From an uncultured Oscillospiraceae bacterium (lineage in GTDB: Bacteria; Bacillota; Clostridia; Oscillospirales; Oscillospiraceae): a stretch of DNA of 23,141 bases. Positions 6,411-14,798 of this stretch are shown here, piece by piece; position 1 is the first letter of the stretch; every line of letters begins with the position of its first letter. The translations under genes and the position numbers were made by a program. The stretch lies in NCBI GenBank assembly GCA_934636045.1, contig CAKTZP010000016.1, positions 1 to 23,141 of the forward strand, in the 5' to 3' direction. The notes under the pieces are model-generated. The model was not told the DNA's origin, made no database searches, and was given only the letters and a program-made list of their open reading frames with translations.

Positions 6411-7145
6411 ATGTATTTCGGTTACTATTATTTTGATCCGCTGTACGGGCTGGTCGTGATCGCCATGCTGCTGTCGCTGCTGGCCGGGGCAAGGGTCAAC
6501 AGCACGTTCAAAAAGTATAGCCGCGTGCGCAACCGCCGGGGCATGACCGGCGCGGACGCGGCACGGGCGGTGCTCGCGGCCAATGACGTCAGCGGCGTGC
6601 GCATCGAGCGGGTGGCAGGCAATCTGACCGACCATTATGACCCCAAAAGCAACGTCATCCGCCTTTCGGAGGACGTGTATGACGCCGCTACCCCGGCGGC
6701 CGTCGGCGTTGCCGCGCACGAGGCGGGGCACGCCGTGCAGTATGCGCGGGGCTATGTCCCCATCCGCGTCCGTGCGGCCATCGTTCCCATCACGAACATC
6801 GGCTCGCGCATTTCGATGCCGCTGATCTTCCTCGGGCTGATCATGATGTCCGTTGAGGCCGCAGCGCCGATCGGCGACTTTTTCTACTACGTCGCAGTGT
6901 TCGGCGCGCTGTGCTACGGGACGTGCGTGGCCTTCCAGCTCGTTACGCTGCCGACGGAGTTCAACGCCAGCCGCCGCGCCGTGCGCGCCATCGAGCAGAG
7001 CGAGCTGCTGACGCCGGACGAGAGCCGCGGCGCAAAGCGCGTGCTGACGGCGGCGGCCATGACCTATGTTGCCGCGTTGGCCGTGTCGCTGATGCAGTTT
7101 TTGCGCCTGCTCCTCCTCGTCGGCGGCAGACGCAGACGGGATTGA
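6411..7145 (+). CDS. YugP-like membrane zinc metallopeptidase
   Basis: A 244-residue membrane protein of the YugP (Zn_peptidase_2) type. It has an N-terminal membrane segment (about 10-27), a cytosolic-type domain with the zinc-binding HEAGH motif at residues 103-107 (His103 and His107 ligands, Glu104 catalytic), two central hydrophobic segments (about 125-148 and 157-178), then LPTEFNASRRA (180-190), in which Glu183 is the expected third zinc ligand. A last hydrophobic segment and a basic RRRRD tail close it. Full length for the family. GGAGG (6397-6401) nine bases upstream sets the start. Probably co-transcribed with the TIGR04255 gene. The natural substrate of the family is not established. 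Confidence 0.88.
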   Translation: MYFGYYYFDPLYGLVVIAMLLSLLAGARVNSTFKKYSRVRNRRGMTGADAARAVLAANDVSGVRIERVAGNLTDHYDPKSNVIRLSEDVYDAATPAAVGVAAHEAGHAVQYARGYVPIRVRAAIVPITNIGSRISMPLIFLGLIMMSVEAAAPIGDFFYYVAVFGALCYGTCVAFQLVTLPTEFNASRRAVRAIEQSELLTPDESRGAKRVLTAAAMTYVAALAVSLMQFLRLLLLVGGRRRRD

Positions 7146-7156
7146 TAACAGAAGGA

Positions 7157-7200
7157 AAACCCCCTCGGCGGACTTGAATTGTCCGACGAGGGGGTTTGTT
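7157..7200. terminator. Strong bidirectional terminator between convergent genes
   Basis: AAACCCCCTCG-x-CGGAC and GTCCG-x-CGAGGGGGTTT form a near-perfect 17-bp stem around the loop TTGAATT. Short A and T runs flank it on both sides. It separates the plus-strand peptidase from the minus-strand amidohydrolase. Confidence 0.85.
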
Positions 7201-7212
7201 GTGGAAGATGGA

Positions 7213-8076
7213 TCAGCCGCGGCGGAAGGCAAGCATAGCATAGCGCTCGGCGGCGGTGAGGACGGCGTCGGTCTGGGCACCGAGGGGGGCGGAGAGAAGA
7301 CGGTATTCGTCCTCAATAGCCTGCCCGTGCAGGACGCGGTAGGCGCCGGCGTCGCTGCCGAGGCCGATGCGGCCGCCGTTCTGGGCGACGAGGGCGACCT
7401 TTTCCTGCTGCTTGGCCAAAAGGTCGCGCAGCACCGCGTCGGGGTAGCGCTCCGCGCCGATCAGATTGCCGACGGTTGCAAGCGTCGGAACCCAGAGCGT
7501 CCGCGTGGCGGCCATGCGCAAAAGCGTATCCTCGCTCAAAAAGGCGCCGTGCTCGATCGATTCCACTCCAGCGTCCAGCGCGGCGGAGACGGCCTCGTCG
7601 CCGTTGGCGTGCACCATGACGGAAAAGCCGCGGTCGTGTGCCTCGTCAATGAGGGCGAAAATTTCCTCCGCGCCGAGCGAGGGCTCGGTGAGCGTGTTCG
7701 GGCGGGAAAAGTCGATCAGCCCGGAGATCATCAGCTTGACAAAGTCCGCGCGGCCGCGCCGCAGCTCGTCCAGAAGCCGCCGGTAGCCGGTGAGATCGGC
7801 ATAGCTCCGGCCGATGAAGGCGCCGTAGTGCCCCTGCTTGTGGATGGGAAAAATCGGCGTGCGGTAGTCGATGCCGTATTCGCGGGCGAGGCTGCGTGCG
7901 CGGTAGCTGACGTCCTTGGCATCGCCGCCGTCGCGCAGGAAGGTCACGCCGCGCGCCTGATAATCGGCCAGCCGCGCACGGAGGATCGCGTCGTCCGGCT
8001 TGCGCCGGTGGGCGTCGATGGCGCGGCGGTAGTCTACGCCGTCGAGAATCATGTGAATGTGCAGATCACCCAGCAT
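7213..8076 (-). CDS. Compact metal-dependent amidohydrolase
   Basis: A 287-residue TIM-barrel hydrolase of the amidohydrolase superfamily. Metal-site motifs are in order: HIH (His6, His8), Lys114 in FVKLM (possible carboxylated bridging Lys), His156 in VMVHANGD, His176 in IEHGAF, and Asp242 in GSDAG. The pattern is closest to the imidazolonepropionase/prolidase-like branch. It starts almost at the first metal motif, so the N-terminal part of the small beta-sandwich domain common in longer relatives (about 380-430 residues) is absent. GGAGGG fixes the ATG at 8076. It lies 15 bases after nrdD and is probably co-transcribed, though no functional link is obvious. Substrate unknown. Confidence 0.82.
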   Translation of the reverse strand: MLGDLHIHMILDGVDYRRAIDAHRRKPDDAILRARLADYQARGVTFLRDGGDAKDVSYRARSLAREYGIDYRTPIFPIHKQGHYGAFIGRSYADLTGYRRLLDELRRGRADFVKLMISGLIDFSRPNTLTEPSLGAEEIFALIDEAHDRGFSVMVHANGDEAVSAALDAGVESIEHGAFLSEDTLLRMAATRTLWVPTLATVGNLIGAERYPDAVLRDLLAKQQEKVALVAQNGGRIGLGSDAGAYRVLHGQAIEDEYRLLSAPLGAQTDAVLTAAERYAMLAFRRG

Positions 8077-8091
8077 AGCAGTCCCTCCGCC

Positions 8092-10269
8092 TTACAGGTG
8101 GAGCACGCGCTCCTTGATCTCCTGCGTGCGGCCCTGGTTCCAAAACTGCGTGCCGATGTAGCCGCAGGTGCGGCGGGCAACGTTGAGCTTGCTCTGGTCG
8201 GTGTTGCCGCAGTTGGGACACGTCCAGACGAGCTTGCCGTCGGCGTCCTCGACCGCGTCAATTTCGCCGTCATAGCCGCAGACCTGGCAGTAGTCGCTCT
8301 TGGTGTTCAGCTCGGCATACATGATGTGGTCGTAGATGTAGCGCATGATCTCCAGCACGGCATCGATGTTATTCTGCATGTCCGGCACCTCGACGTAGCT
8401 GATCGCGCCGCCGGGGGAGAGGGCTTGGAACTGCGCCTCGAAGCCCAGCTTTTCAAAGGCGTTGATGTGCTCGGTGACGTGGATGTGGTAGGAGTTGGTG
8501 ATATACGCCTTGTCCGTCACGCCGGGGATGACGCCGAAGCGCTTTTGCAGGCATTTGGCGAACTTATAGGTGGTGGATTCCAGCGGCGTGCCGTAGAGGC
8601 TGAAGTCCATGTTGTTTTCCTTCTTCCACTTGGCGCAGGCGGCGTTCATATAACGCATGACGTCCAGCGCGAAGGGGGTCGCGGCAGGATCGGTGTGGGA
8701 CTTGCCGGTCATATATTTGACGCATTCGTACAGTCCCGCATAGCCGAGGGAAATGGTGGAGTAGCCGCCATAGAGCAGCTTGTCGATCGGCTCGCCCTTT
8801 TCCAGCCGCGCCAGCGCGCCGTACTGCCAGAGGATCGGCGCGGCATCGGACAGCGTGCCCTTGAGACGATTGTGGCGGCACATGAGGGCGCGGTAACACA
8901 GGTCGAGCCGCTCGTCAAAGATGCGCCAGAATTTTTCCATATCCCGGCCGGAGGAGAGCGCTACGTCGACCAGATTGATCGTCACGACGCCCTGGTTGAA
9001 GCGGCCGTAATACTTCGGCTTGCCGTTTTCATCGACATAGGGCGTCAGGAAGCTGCGGCAGCCCATGCAGGTGTAGCAGTGACCCTCGCCGTTTTTGTCC
9101 ACCTTGAGCTCGAGCATCTTCTTTTCGGAGATGTAGTCGGGCACCATGCGGCGGGCGGTGCATTCGGCGGCAAGGCGCGTCAGATAGAAATAGGGCGAGT
9201 CCTCGTGGATGTTGTCCTCCTCCAGCACGTAGATGAGCTTCGGGAAGGCGGGCGTGATCCATACGCCCTTTTCGTTCTTTACGCCCTGATAGCGCTGGCG
9301 GAGCGTCTCCTCAATGATGATGGCAAGGTCCTTTTTCTCCTGCGCATTGCGCGCCTCGCCGAGGTACATGAAGACGGTGATAAACGGCGCCTGACCGTTT
9401 GTGGTCATGAGCGTGACGACCTGATACTGAATGGTCTGCACACCACGCTGGATCTCCTCGCGCAGACGCTGCTCGACGATGGCGGAGATCTTTTCCTCCG
9501 TCGGCTCGACGCCCAGCGCTGCGACCTCGGCCTCGACGGTTTTGCGGATCTTGCGGCGACTGACCTCGACGAACGGAGCCAGATGCGTCAGGCTGATGGA
9601 CTGGCCGCCGTACTGATTGGAGGCGACCTGCGCGATAATCTGCGTGGCAATGTTGCAGGCGGTGGAGAAGGAGTGCGGCTTTTCGATCAGCGTGCCGGAA
9701 ATGACGGTGCCGTTTTGCAGCATGTCCTCCAGATTGACCAGATCACAGTTGTGCATATGTTGGGCATAATAGTCTGCGTCGTGGAAGTGGATGATGCCCG
9801 CCTCGTGCGCGTCAACGATCTCCTGCGGCAGGAGAATACGGCGCGTGATGTCCTTGGACACCTCGCCGGCCATATAGTCGCGCTGCACGGCGTTGATGGT
9901 GGGGTTTTTATTGGCGTTTTCCTGCTTGACCTCCTCGTTGTTGCACTCGATGAGGCTGAGGATGCGGTCGTCGGTGGTGTTGGACTGGCGGACGAGGGTG
10001 CGGGTGTAGCGATAGGTGATATAGTGCTTTGCAACCTCGAACGCGCCGTGCGCCATGATCTGATCCTCGACGAGATCCTGAATCTCCTCGACGGAGAGGC
10101 TGCGGTTCATCTCCTCACAGCGGATGGCGACGCTTTCGGCGATGCGGTCGATCTGCAGCGGGGTCATGCGCGCGTGCTCCTCGACCACGTCGTTTGCTTT
10201 TTGGATCGCGCGGCGGATCTTGTCGATATTAAAGATCGCTTCCGCGCCGTTACGCTTGATAATTTTCAT
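8092..10269 (-). CDS. nrdD: Anaerobic (class III) ribonucleoside-triphosphate reductase
   Basis: A 725-residue glycyl-radical enzyme that makes dNTPs from NTPs without oxygen. An ATP-cone allosteric domain fills residues about 1-92 (KIIKRNGAEAIFNIDKIRRA). The barrel follows, with YTCMGCRSFLTP carrying active-site-region cysteines. The C-terminal zinc site is Cys661-x2-Cys664 and Cys684-x2-Cys687. The radical motif RRTCGYIG has the expected radical glycine at 703. Length is standard. GGGAGG seven to eight bases before the ATG supports the start. The activase nrdG, commonly adjacent, is not in the window; the next gene is an amidohydrolase 15 bases downstream. A probable NrdR box sits inside its promoter. 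Confidence 0.97.
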   Translation of the reverse strand: MKIIKRNGAEAIFNIDKIRRAIQKANDVVEEHARMTPLQIDRIAESVAIRCEEMNRSLSVEEIQDLVEDQIMAHGAFEVAKHYITYRYTRTLVRQSNTTDDRILSLIECNNEEVKQENANKNPTINAVQRDYMAGEVSKDITRRILLPQEIVDAHEAGIIHFHDADYYAQHMHNCDLVNLEDMLQNGTVISGTLIEKPHSFSTACNIATQIIAQVASNQYGGQSISLTHLAPFVEVSRRKIRKTVEAEVAALGVEPTEEKISAIVEQRLREEIQRGVQTIQYQVVTLMTTNGQAPFITVFMYLGEARNAQEKKDLAIIIEETLRQRYQGVKNEKGVWITPAFPKLIYVLEEDNIHEDSPYFYLTRLAAECTARRMVPDYISEKKMLELKVDKNGEGHCYTCMGCRSFLTPYVDENGKPKYYGRFNQGVVTINLVDVALSSGRDMEKFWRIFDERLDLCYRALMCRHNRLKGTLSDAAPILWQYGALARLEKGEPIDKLLYGGYSTISLGYAGLYECVKYMTGKSHTDPAATPFALDVMRYMNAACAKWKKENNMDFSLYGTPLESTTYKFAKCLQKRFGVIPGVTDKAYITNSYHIHVTEHINAFEKLGFEAQFQALSPGGAISYVEVPDMQNNIDAVLEIMRYIYDHIMYAELNTKSDYCQVCGYDGEIDAVEDADGKLVWTCPNCGNTDQSKLNVARRTCGYIGTQFWNQGRTQEIKERVLHL

Positions 10270-10336
10270 AATTTCCTCCCAAATATCGGTTCAAAAGGAG
10301 CAGCCGAGGCTGCCCATTCGGAGTGTCGGCCCTCAT

Positions 10337-10364
10337 ATTATACAATATATTGTGGTAAATGCAA
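10337..10364 (-). promoter_or_regulatory. nrdD promoter overlapped by a probable NrdR box
   Basis: On the minus strand TTGCAT (complement of 10359-10364), 16-base spacer, TATAAT (complement of 10337-10342). The spacer is almost filled by the perfect palindrome ACAATATATTGT (10342-10353). Its core CAATATATTG fits the published NrdR box core CWATATATWG. A box between -35 and -10 would repress nrdD when dATP/ATP-loaded NrdR binds. NrdR usually needs paired boxes; a degenerate half (CCACAAAATCTG at 10373-10384) lies about three helical turns upstream. Confidence 0.75.
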
Positions 10365-10431
10365 CCCCCAAACCACAAAATCTGCAATTTTTTTGTTTTC
10401 GAAGGAAAACGAGGTTTTTTGCGCCGGGGAC

Positions 10432-10460
10432 TTCCTTTTCCGGGCAGAATATACTATAAT
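10432..10460 (+). promoter_or_regulatory. Promoter candidate for the pyridoxamine kinase gene
   Basis: TATAAT (10455-10460) with a weak TTCCTT (10432-10437) 17 bases upstream. It fires away from nrdD, with a leader of about 55 bases. Confidence 0.5.
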
Positions 10461-10522
10461 ACTTGAGAAAAACAAAAAATTGGAACGCTGCCCGCGCGGC
10501 GGCGTCTGATATGAGGTTACCA

Positions 10523-11374
10523 ATGAAACGAATTGCAAGCATTCAGGACTTTTCCTGCCTCGGAAAATGCTCCCAGGCCGTTGCACTGCCCGTCCTGTCG
10601 GCGATGGGGCTGGAATGTGCGGCACTGCCAACGGCGCTGCTTTCGGCGCACACGGCCTTTGACGGCTTCGTCAGCTACGATCTGACGCCGCAGCTGCCGC
10701 CGATGGTGCGCCACTGGCAGCAGCTCGGGCTGCAATTTGACGCGATTTATACCGGCTATCTCGGCTCGGCGGAGCAGATTGCGCTGGTGCTGCGATTTTT
10801 CGATGAATTCCCTGCGCCGCTGCGCTTTGTCGACCCGGTGATGGGCGATCATGGGCGGCTGTATGCCGGATTTTCTGCGGATTTCCCGGCGCAGCTGCGG
10901 CGGCTGTGCGGCCGGGCGGATGTGATCACGCCGAACGTGACCGAGGCGTGCCTTCTGACCGGGCAGCCCTACCGCCCGATGCAGACGCAGGACGAGGTGC
11001 GTGCGCTGCTCGAGGGGCTGCTGGCGCTGGGGGCGAGGAACGCCGTCGTCACCGGCGTGCGCCTGGACGAAAAGACCATGGCGGTAGCCGCCATGCAGGC
11101 AGGGGAGCGCCGCCTCTGGCTGCATCCGACGCCGTATTTTGCAGCGGTGTTCCACGGTGCGGGCGACCTGTTTGCCGCGACAGCCGCCGGGGCGCTGACC
11201 TTGGGCCGGCCGCTGCTCGAAGCGCTGGCACTGGCGGCGGATTATACGGCGCTGACCCTGCGCACTACGCTGGACGATTCGGAGCGCCGCTGGTATGGCG
11301 TAAACTTTGAAACGACACTTCCCGAACTGATGCGGCGGCTTTCCCTGCTGCCGCGGCCGGAGGATGAACTATGA
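10523..11374 (+). CDS. pdxY: Pyridoxamine/pyridoxal kinase
   Basis: This 283-residue cytosolic kinase of the ribokinase-like fold phosphorylates pyridoxal-type B6 vitamers in the salvage pathway. It opens with the typical IASIQDFSCLGKCS stretch, contains DPVMGDHGRLY (residues 104-114), a TPNVTEA segment (136-142) and HGAGDLFA (211-218), in which Asp215 is the expected catalytic base. Full length for PdxY/PdxK of Firmicutes. GAGG (10513-10516) favours the ATG at 10523 over an in-frame ATG at 10511, which has no ribosome site. Its stop overlaps the start of the YfhO-family gene (ATGA at 11371-11374), implying translational coupling. Confidence 0.9.
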   Translation: MKRIASIQDFSCLGKCSQAVALPVLSAMGLECAALPTALLSAHTAFDGFVSYDLTPQLPPMVRHWQQLGLQFDAIYTGYLGSAEQIALVLRFFDEFPAPLRFVDPVMGDHGRLYAGFSADFPAQLRRLCGRADVITPNVTEACLLTGQPYRPMQTQDEVRALLEGLLALGARNAVVTGVRLDEKTMAVAAMQAGERRLWLHPTPYFAAVFHGAGDLFAATAAGALTLGRPLLEALALAADYTALTLRTTLDDSERRWYGVNFETTLPELMRRLSLLPRPEDEL

Positions 11375-14300
11375 AACGAAGCCTGGAACACCGCTCACCC
11401 GTGAAAAAGCAGCTCTGGCTGTCCTTTTTGCTGCCGTTTGTGATCGCGTGCATCTCCTTTGCCGTGGCGGGGCTGTACCCCATAGGCGACAAGCAGATCA
11501 TGGCCAGCGACGGCTGGCATCAGTACTATCCTTTTTTGGTTTCCTTCCGCGAAAAGCTGCGCAGCGGCGGCTCGCTGCAATACACATGGGACGTCGGTAT
11601 GGGCAACACCTATCTCTCCCTGTTTGCCTACTACCTGTCCTCGCCGCTGTACCTGCTGTCGGCGCTGGTGCCGCTGAAGCTCCTGCGGGAGTTCTACGCG
11701 CTGGCGACGGTGCTGAAGATCTCGCTTGCCGGCCTGTTTTTTGCGCATTTTCTGCGCATCACGTTCCGCAAATTTGACTGGGCGTCGCCGTTTTTTGCGC
11801 TGTGCTATGCAATGTGCGCGTGGGCGTGCGGGTACTATTGGAATATCATCTGGCTGGACACCTTCGCGCTGCTGCCGCTGCTGATCGCCGGCATGGTCAG
11901 CCTCCTGCGCGACGGCAAATTCCGGCTGTATATCATCTCGCTGGCGCTGAGTCTGTGGTGCAGCTATTACATTGCGTATTTCTGCTGCATTTTCGTCCTG
12001 CTGTGCTTCATCGGCTACTGCATTTTGCAGCCGAACGGCTTCGGCGGCTTTGTGCGGCGCTTCGTGCGCATCGGCCTCTGTACGCTCATCGGCATCGCCA
12101 TTGCGGCGGTGCTGCTCGTGCCGACGCTGCTGGCCATGCAGGGGACGTATTCGTCCATCGGCAAGGCGCCGGAGCTGCTGGCGCTGAACATGGCCGAGGG
12201 CGCTTACGGTACGATCGCGCCGGGCGAGAGCTTTTGGAGCGTTCTGACGAGCCAGACGCTGCCCGGTTTGTGGACGGCCTCGCGCAAGGTGCTGTCCAAC
12301 CTCCTGCCCGCCGCGACGGTGACGTCGATGGAGGGGCTGCCGAACGTGTTCTGCGGCTTTGCCACGCTGCTGCTGGCGGTCAGCTACTGCTGCAACGGGA
12401 AAATCCGTCTGCGCGAGAAGATCTTCAGCCTCGCGCTGCTGCTGCTGTTCCTACTGAGCTACTGCTTCCGCACGCTGGACTATATCTGGCACGGCTTCCA
12501 CTTCCCGAACATGCTGCCGTATCGGTTCAGCTTCCTGTCGTGCTTTGTGCTCATCAGCATGGCTTACCGCGCCTATACGCAGCTCGGTGGGCTGAAAAAA
12601 TGGACGCTGGGCGTCATTGCACTCGTTGCGGCGGGGCTGCTGGTCAATGGCTGGTTCACCATCGAGGAGCCGCTGCGCCCGGTGCTCGTCGGCGGCATCG
12701 TCCTGCTGACGGTGCTGGTGTGCTTTGCCATCGCTTCTCCGGCGCGCTCGCGCCAGAAGCTGGCGGGCACGGGACTGTGCTTCGTGATGCTGTGCGAGAT
12801 GACGCTGTCCTTCGGCCTCGGCATCAACAAGGTCGGCGTCTCGAGCCGGAACGGCTATCCGCAGAGCAATGCCGATGTGCAGCAGCTGCTGACCTACGCG
12901 CGGGAGAACGACGGCGACCTCTTCTGGCGCGCGGAGACAACGCAGACGCAGACCCTCAACGACGGCGCGCTCAACGGCTACCACGGCGTGACGGTTTTCA
13001 ATTCCTCGACGAACGTCAACTTTAACCGCTTCAGCGGCTCGCTGGGGCTGGCCTCGTGGCCGGGCAGCAACCGCTATGCTTACTATGAAAACACGCCGTT
13101 TGCCAACGCGATGCTGGACGTCAAATATCTGCTTGACCGCAGCGGGAGCTATTTTGACACGAGCTACAATGAGCTGGTGCTGCGCGCGGGCGACGTGAGC
13201 CTGCTGCGCAATTCGGCGTATATCTCCCTCGGCTTTATGACCGACAGTGCGCTGGCTGATTTTGTTGCCGAGCAAGGCAGCACAAAGCCCCTGCACGAGC
13301 AGGCGGAGCTCTTCCGGCTGGCAACCGGGCTGGACGAGGCACTGTATACCTATCTGGGAGCGACCAATCTGGAGGCGCCCGAGGGCTGCACGCTGAGCGT
13401 CGAGGGCAGTGAGCTCGATCTTTATCGCTACTCGACCGCAAACGGCGGCGAGAGCAATGAATTCCATGTGAATTACGAGATCCCGGCCGACGGCGTCTAT
13501 GCCTTCAGCCTCTACCGCCCCGAGACCAAGACCCGCAAGGTCAAGGTCTATCGCAACGACGAGCTTGTGCAGACGCTGGATATCTCCGCACGCACGGTGT
13601 TCTGCCTCGGAAATCTTAAGGCCGGGGATGCGCTGTCCCTGCGCTTTGACATCGCCGCCGGAAAGGGGACGACCTTCCGGCTGGAATTCGCAGTGCAAAA
13701 TGACGACGTGCTTGACCGTGGACTGGAGCTGCTGCGCGACGAAAAGCTGGTGCTGACCTCCTTCAGCGATACCCGCATCCGCGGCACGATCGCCGTCAAG
13801 CAGGACGGGCTGCTTTACACCTCTATTCCCTACGAAAGGGGCTGGACGGCCTATGTCGACGGCGCGCCGGTTGCGCTGGCTGCCACCTATGACCCCAAGG
13901 CGGAGGACGTCAAGCTCACCGACGCTGTGATCGCTATTCCGCTGGCGGCCGGAATGCACGATGTTGAATTCCGCTTTACCGCTCCCGGGCTGAAGCTCGG
14001 CGCGCTGATTTCCCTTGGCGGCCTGTTGGCGTTCGGACTGCTGCTCCTGCTGCGCCGCAAGCGCGGCTTTACGCTCCTGCCCGACCGTCCGAAGCCGGAG
14101 AATGCGCCGACGGGCGACGGCGAAGAGTTCATTCTGGAGGAGCATCTCGACGCGCTCGGCATCTTTGACCCCAACGCCGACTATGAAGCTATGTCCGACG
14201 GGGAGCTCCCGGATTTGAGCGCCTACCTGAAGGGAACTGAGTGGGAAGCGCCGGAGCAAGCCGAGGAAGAAGCCTCGGAACTGACCGATGAGGGGAGCGG

Positions 14301-14460
14301 CGAGGGCGTATCGGACATGATCGATGAGGAAGCTTCGGAGCAACCCGGCGAAAAGACTCCGGCAGAGCCCGAAGCGCCAGCGGCACAGATCGAAAATGGA
14401 TCCGGGGAGCAATTCCCCGGAGAAGCGGAAGCCCAACCGGAACCGAAAACGCCGTCGTAA
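11371..14460 (+). CDS. YfhO-family polytopic membrane protein
   Basis: A 1029-residue protein of the YfhO family (GT-C-like membrane proteins; relatives in Gram-positives act in glycosylation of cell-envelope polymers). It has an N-terminal membrane segment (about 15-37), a loop with SDGWHQYYPF and WDVGMGNTY (about 46-78) that resembles the acidic active-site loop of GT-C enzymes, then about ten further membrane segments to about residue 480. A large extracytoplasmic beta-rich domain (about 490-865) follows, then a final membrane helix (about 872-892). After RRKRG comes a strikingly acidic Glu/Pro-rich tail (about 905-1029) not typical of the family. No ribosome site other than coupling to pdxY is seen. 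Sugar donor and acceptor unknown. Confidence 0.88.
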   Translation: MKRSLEHRSPVKKQLWLSFLLPFVIACISFAVAGLYPIGDKQIMASDGWHQYYPFLVSFREKLRSGGSLQYTWDVGMGNTYLSLFAYYLSSPLYLLSALVPLKLLREFYALATVLKISLAGLFFAHFLRITFRKFDWASPFFALCYAMCAWACGYYWNIIWLDTFALLPLLIAGMVSLLRDGKFRLYIISLALSLWCSYYIAYFCCIFVLLCFIGYCILQPNGFGGFVRRFVRIGLCTLIGIAIAAVLLVPTLLAMQGTYSSIGKAPELLALNMAEGAYGTIAPGESFWSVLTSQTLPGLWTASRKVLSNLLPAATVTSMEGLPNVFCGFATLLLAVSYCCNGKIRLREKIFSLALLLLFLLSYCFRTLDYIWHGFHFPNMLPYRFSFLSCFVLISMAYRAYTQLGGLKKWTLGVIALVAAGLLVNGWFTIEEPLRPVLVGGIVLLTVLVCFAIASPARSRQKLAGTGLCFVMLCEMTLSFGLGINKVGVSSRNGYPQSNADVQQLLTYARENDGDLFWRAETTQTQTLNDGALNGYHGVTVFNSSTNVNFNRFSGSLGLASWPGSNRYAYYENTPFANAMLDVKYLLDRSGSYFDTSYNELVLRAGDVSLLRNSAYISLGFMTDSALADFVAEQGSTKPLHEQAELFRLATGLDEALYTYLGATNLEAPEGCTLSVEGSELDLYRYSTANGGESNEFHVNYEIPADGVYAFSLYRPETKTRKVKVYRNDELVQTLDISARTVFCLGNLKAGDALSLRFDIAAGKGTTFRLEFAVQNDDVLDRGLELLRDEKLVLTSFSDTRIRGTIAVKQDGLLYTSIPYERGWTAYVDGAPVALAATYDPKAEDVKLTDAVIAIPLAAGMHDVEFRFTAPGLKLGALISLGGLLAFGLLLLLRRKRGFTLLPDRPKPENAPTGDGEEFILEEHLDALGIFDPNADYEAMSDGELPDLSAYLKGTEWEAPEQAEEEASELTDEGSGEGVSDMIDEEASEQPGEKTPAEPEAPAAQIENGSGEQFPGEAEAQPEPKTPS

Positions 14461-14513
14461 TTGAACGAAGGGCTTGGCGACCGCGCCGGTTGCTATACAA
14501 AAAATGATAATGT

Positions 14514-14544
14514 CCGCGGCGGCGCTCAAAGAGCGCCGCCGCGG
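14514..14544 (+). terminator. Perfect 14-bp GC hairpin after the YfhO gene
   Basis: CCGCGGCGGCGCTC and GAGCGCCGCCGCGG pair without mismatch around an AAA loop, 54 bases after the stop. No T-run follows, so alone it is a pausing or 3'-protecting hairpin rather than a textbook intrinsic terminator. Confidence 0.6.
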
Positions 14545-14554
14545 AAAGACGGTT

Positions 14555-14595
14555 GAAACCCCCAGTTAACGTAAGCGAAGCTGGGGGTTTCTTTT
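14555..14595 (+). terminator. Intrinsic terminator of the pdxY-yfhO unit
   Basis: GAAACCCCCAG (14555-14565) pairs with CTGGGGGTTTC (14581-14591), followed by TTTT. It lies ten bases after the GC hairpin and marks the compositional switch to the less GC-rich right-hand module. Confidence 0.85.
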
Positions 14596-14798
14596 GTAAA
14601 ACGATACAACAAACGACGTGTGCCATACCGCGTGGGTTTTGGCAATATTTCAAGCAGCATGGCTGCGAATGGACTGGAGAAATCAGGCAGATAGATTTAA
14701 TTTATAATTAAATTCTTTAAAAAGAATTAACTAATGGTTAAACTATACAAATGAGCACGTCTGGTTTTGTTGATATTTCACAAAGAATTAAAATGGTA
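14596..14798. other. AT-rich gene-free spacer at the module boundary
   Basis: No gene is supported. The stretch 14693-14748 is very AT-rich with TTTAATT/AATTAAA-type inverted segments (around 14696-14712). The first of two TATTTCACAAAG repeats lies at 14774-14785. No att core, tRNA or integrase site is recognised. Confidence 0.5.
14774..14785 (+). promoter_or_regulatory. Candidate operator, distal copy (TATTTCACAAAG)
   Basis: Exact 12-bp direct repeat of 14809-14820, 35 bp apart start to start, the distal copy lying just upstream of the -35. Candidate binding site for the XRE-cupin regulator encoded downstream. Confidence 0.55.

Noticed and set aside
5532..7316. A 594-codon minus-strand frame opposite the TIGR04255 and peptidase genes
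   Set aside because: It crosses a strong bidirectional terminator and covers two well-supported genes on the other strand.
7174..10509. A very long plus-strand open frame (over 1100 codons) opposite the amidohydrolase and nrdD
   Set aside because: It is antisense to two confidently identified enzymes, has no ribosome site and no family-like motifs; it is a by-product of GC-rich codon use.
12451..14529. A 692-codon minus-strand frame opposite the YfhO gene
   Set aside because: Antisense artefact: no start context, no recognised domain, and it runs through the terminator hairpin.
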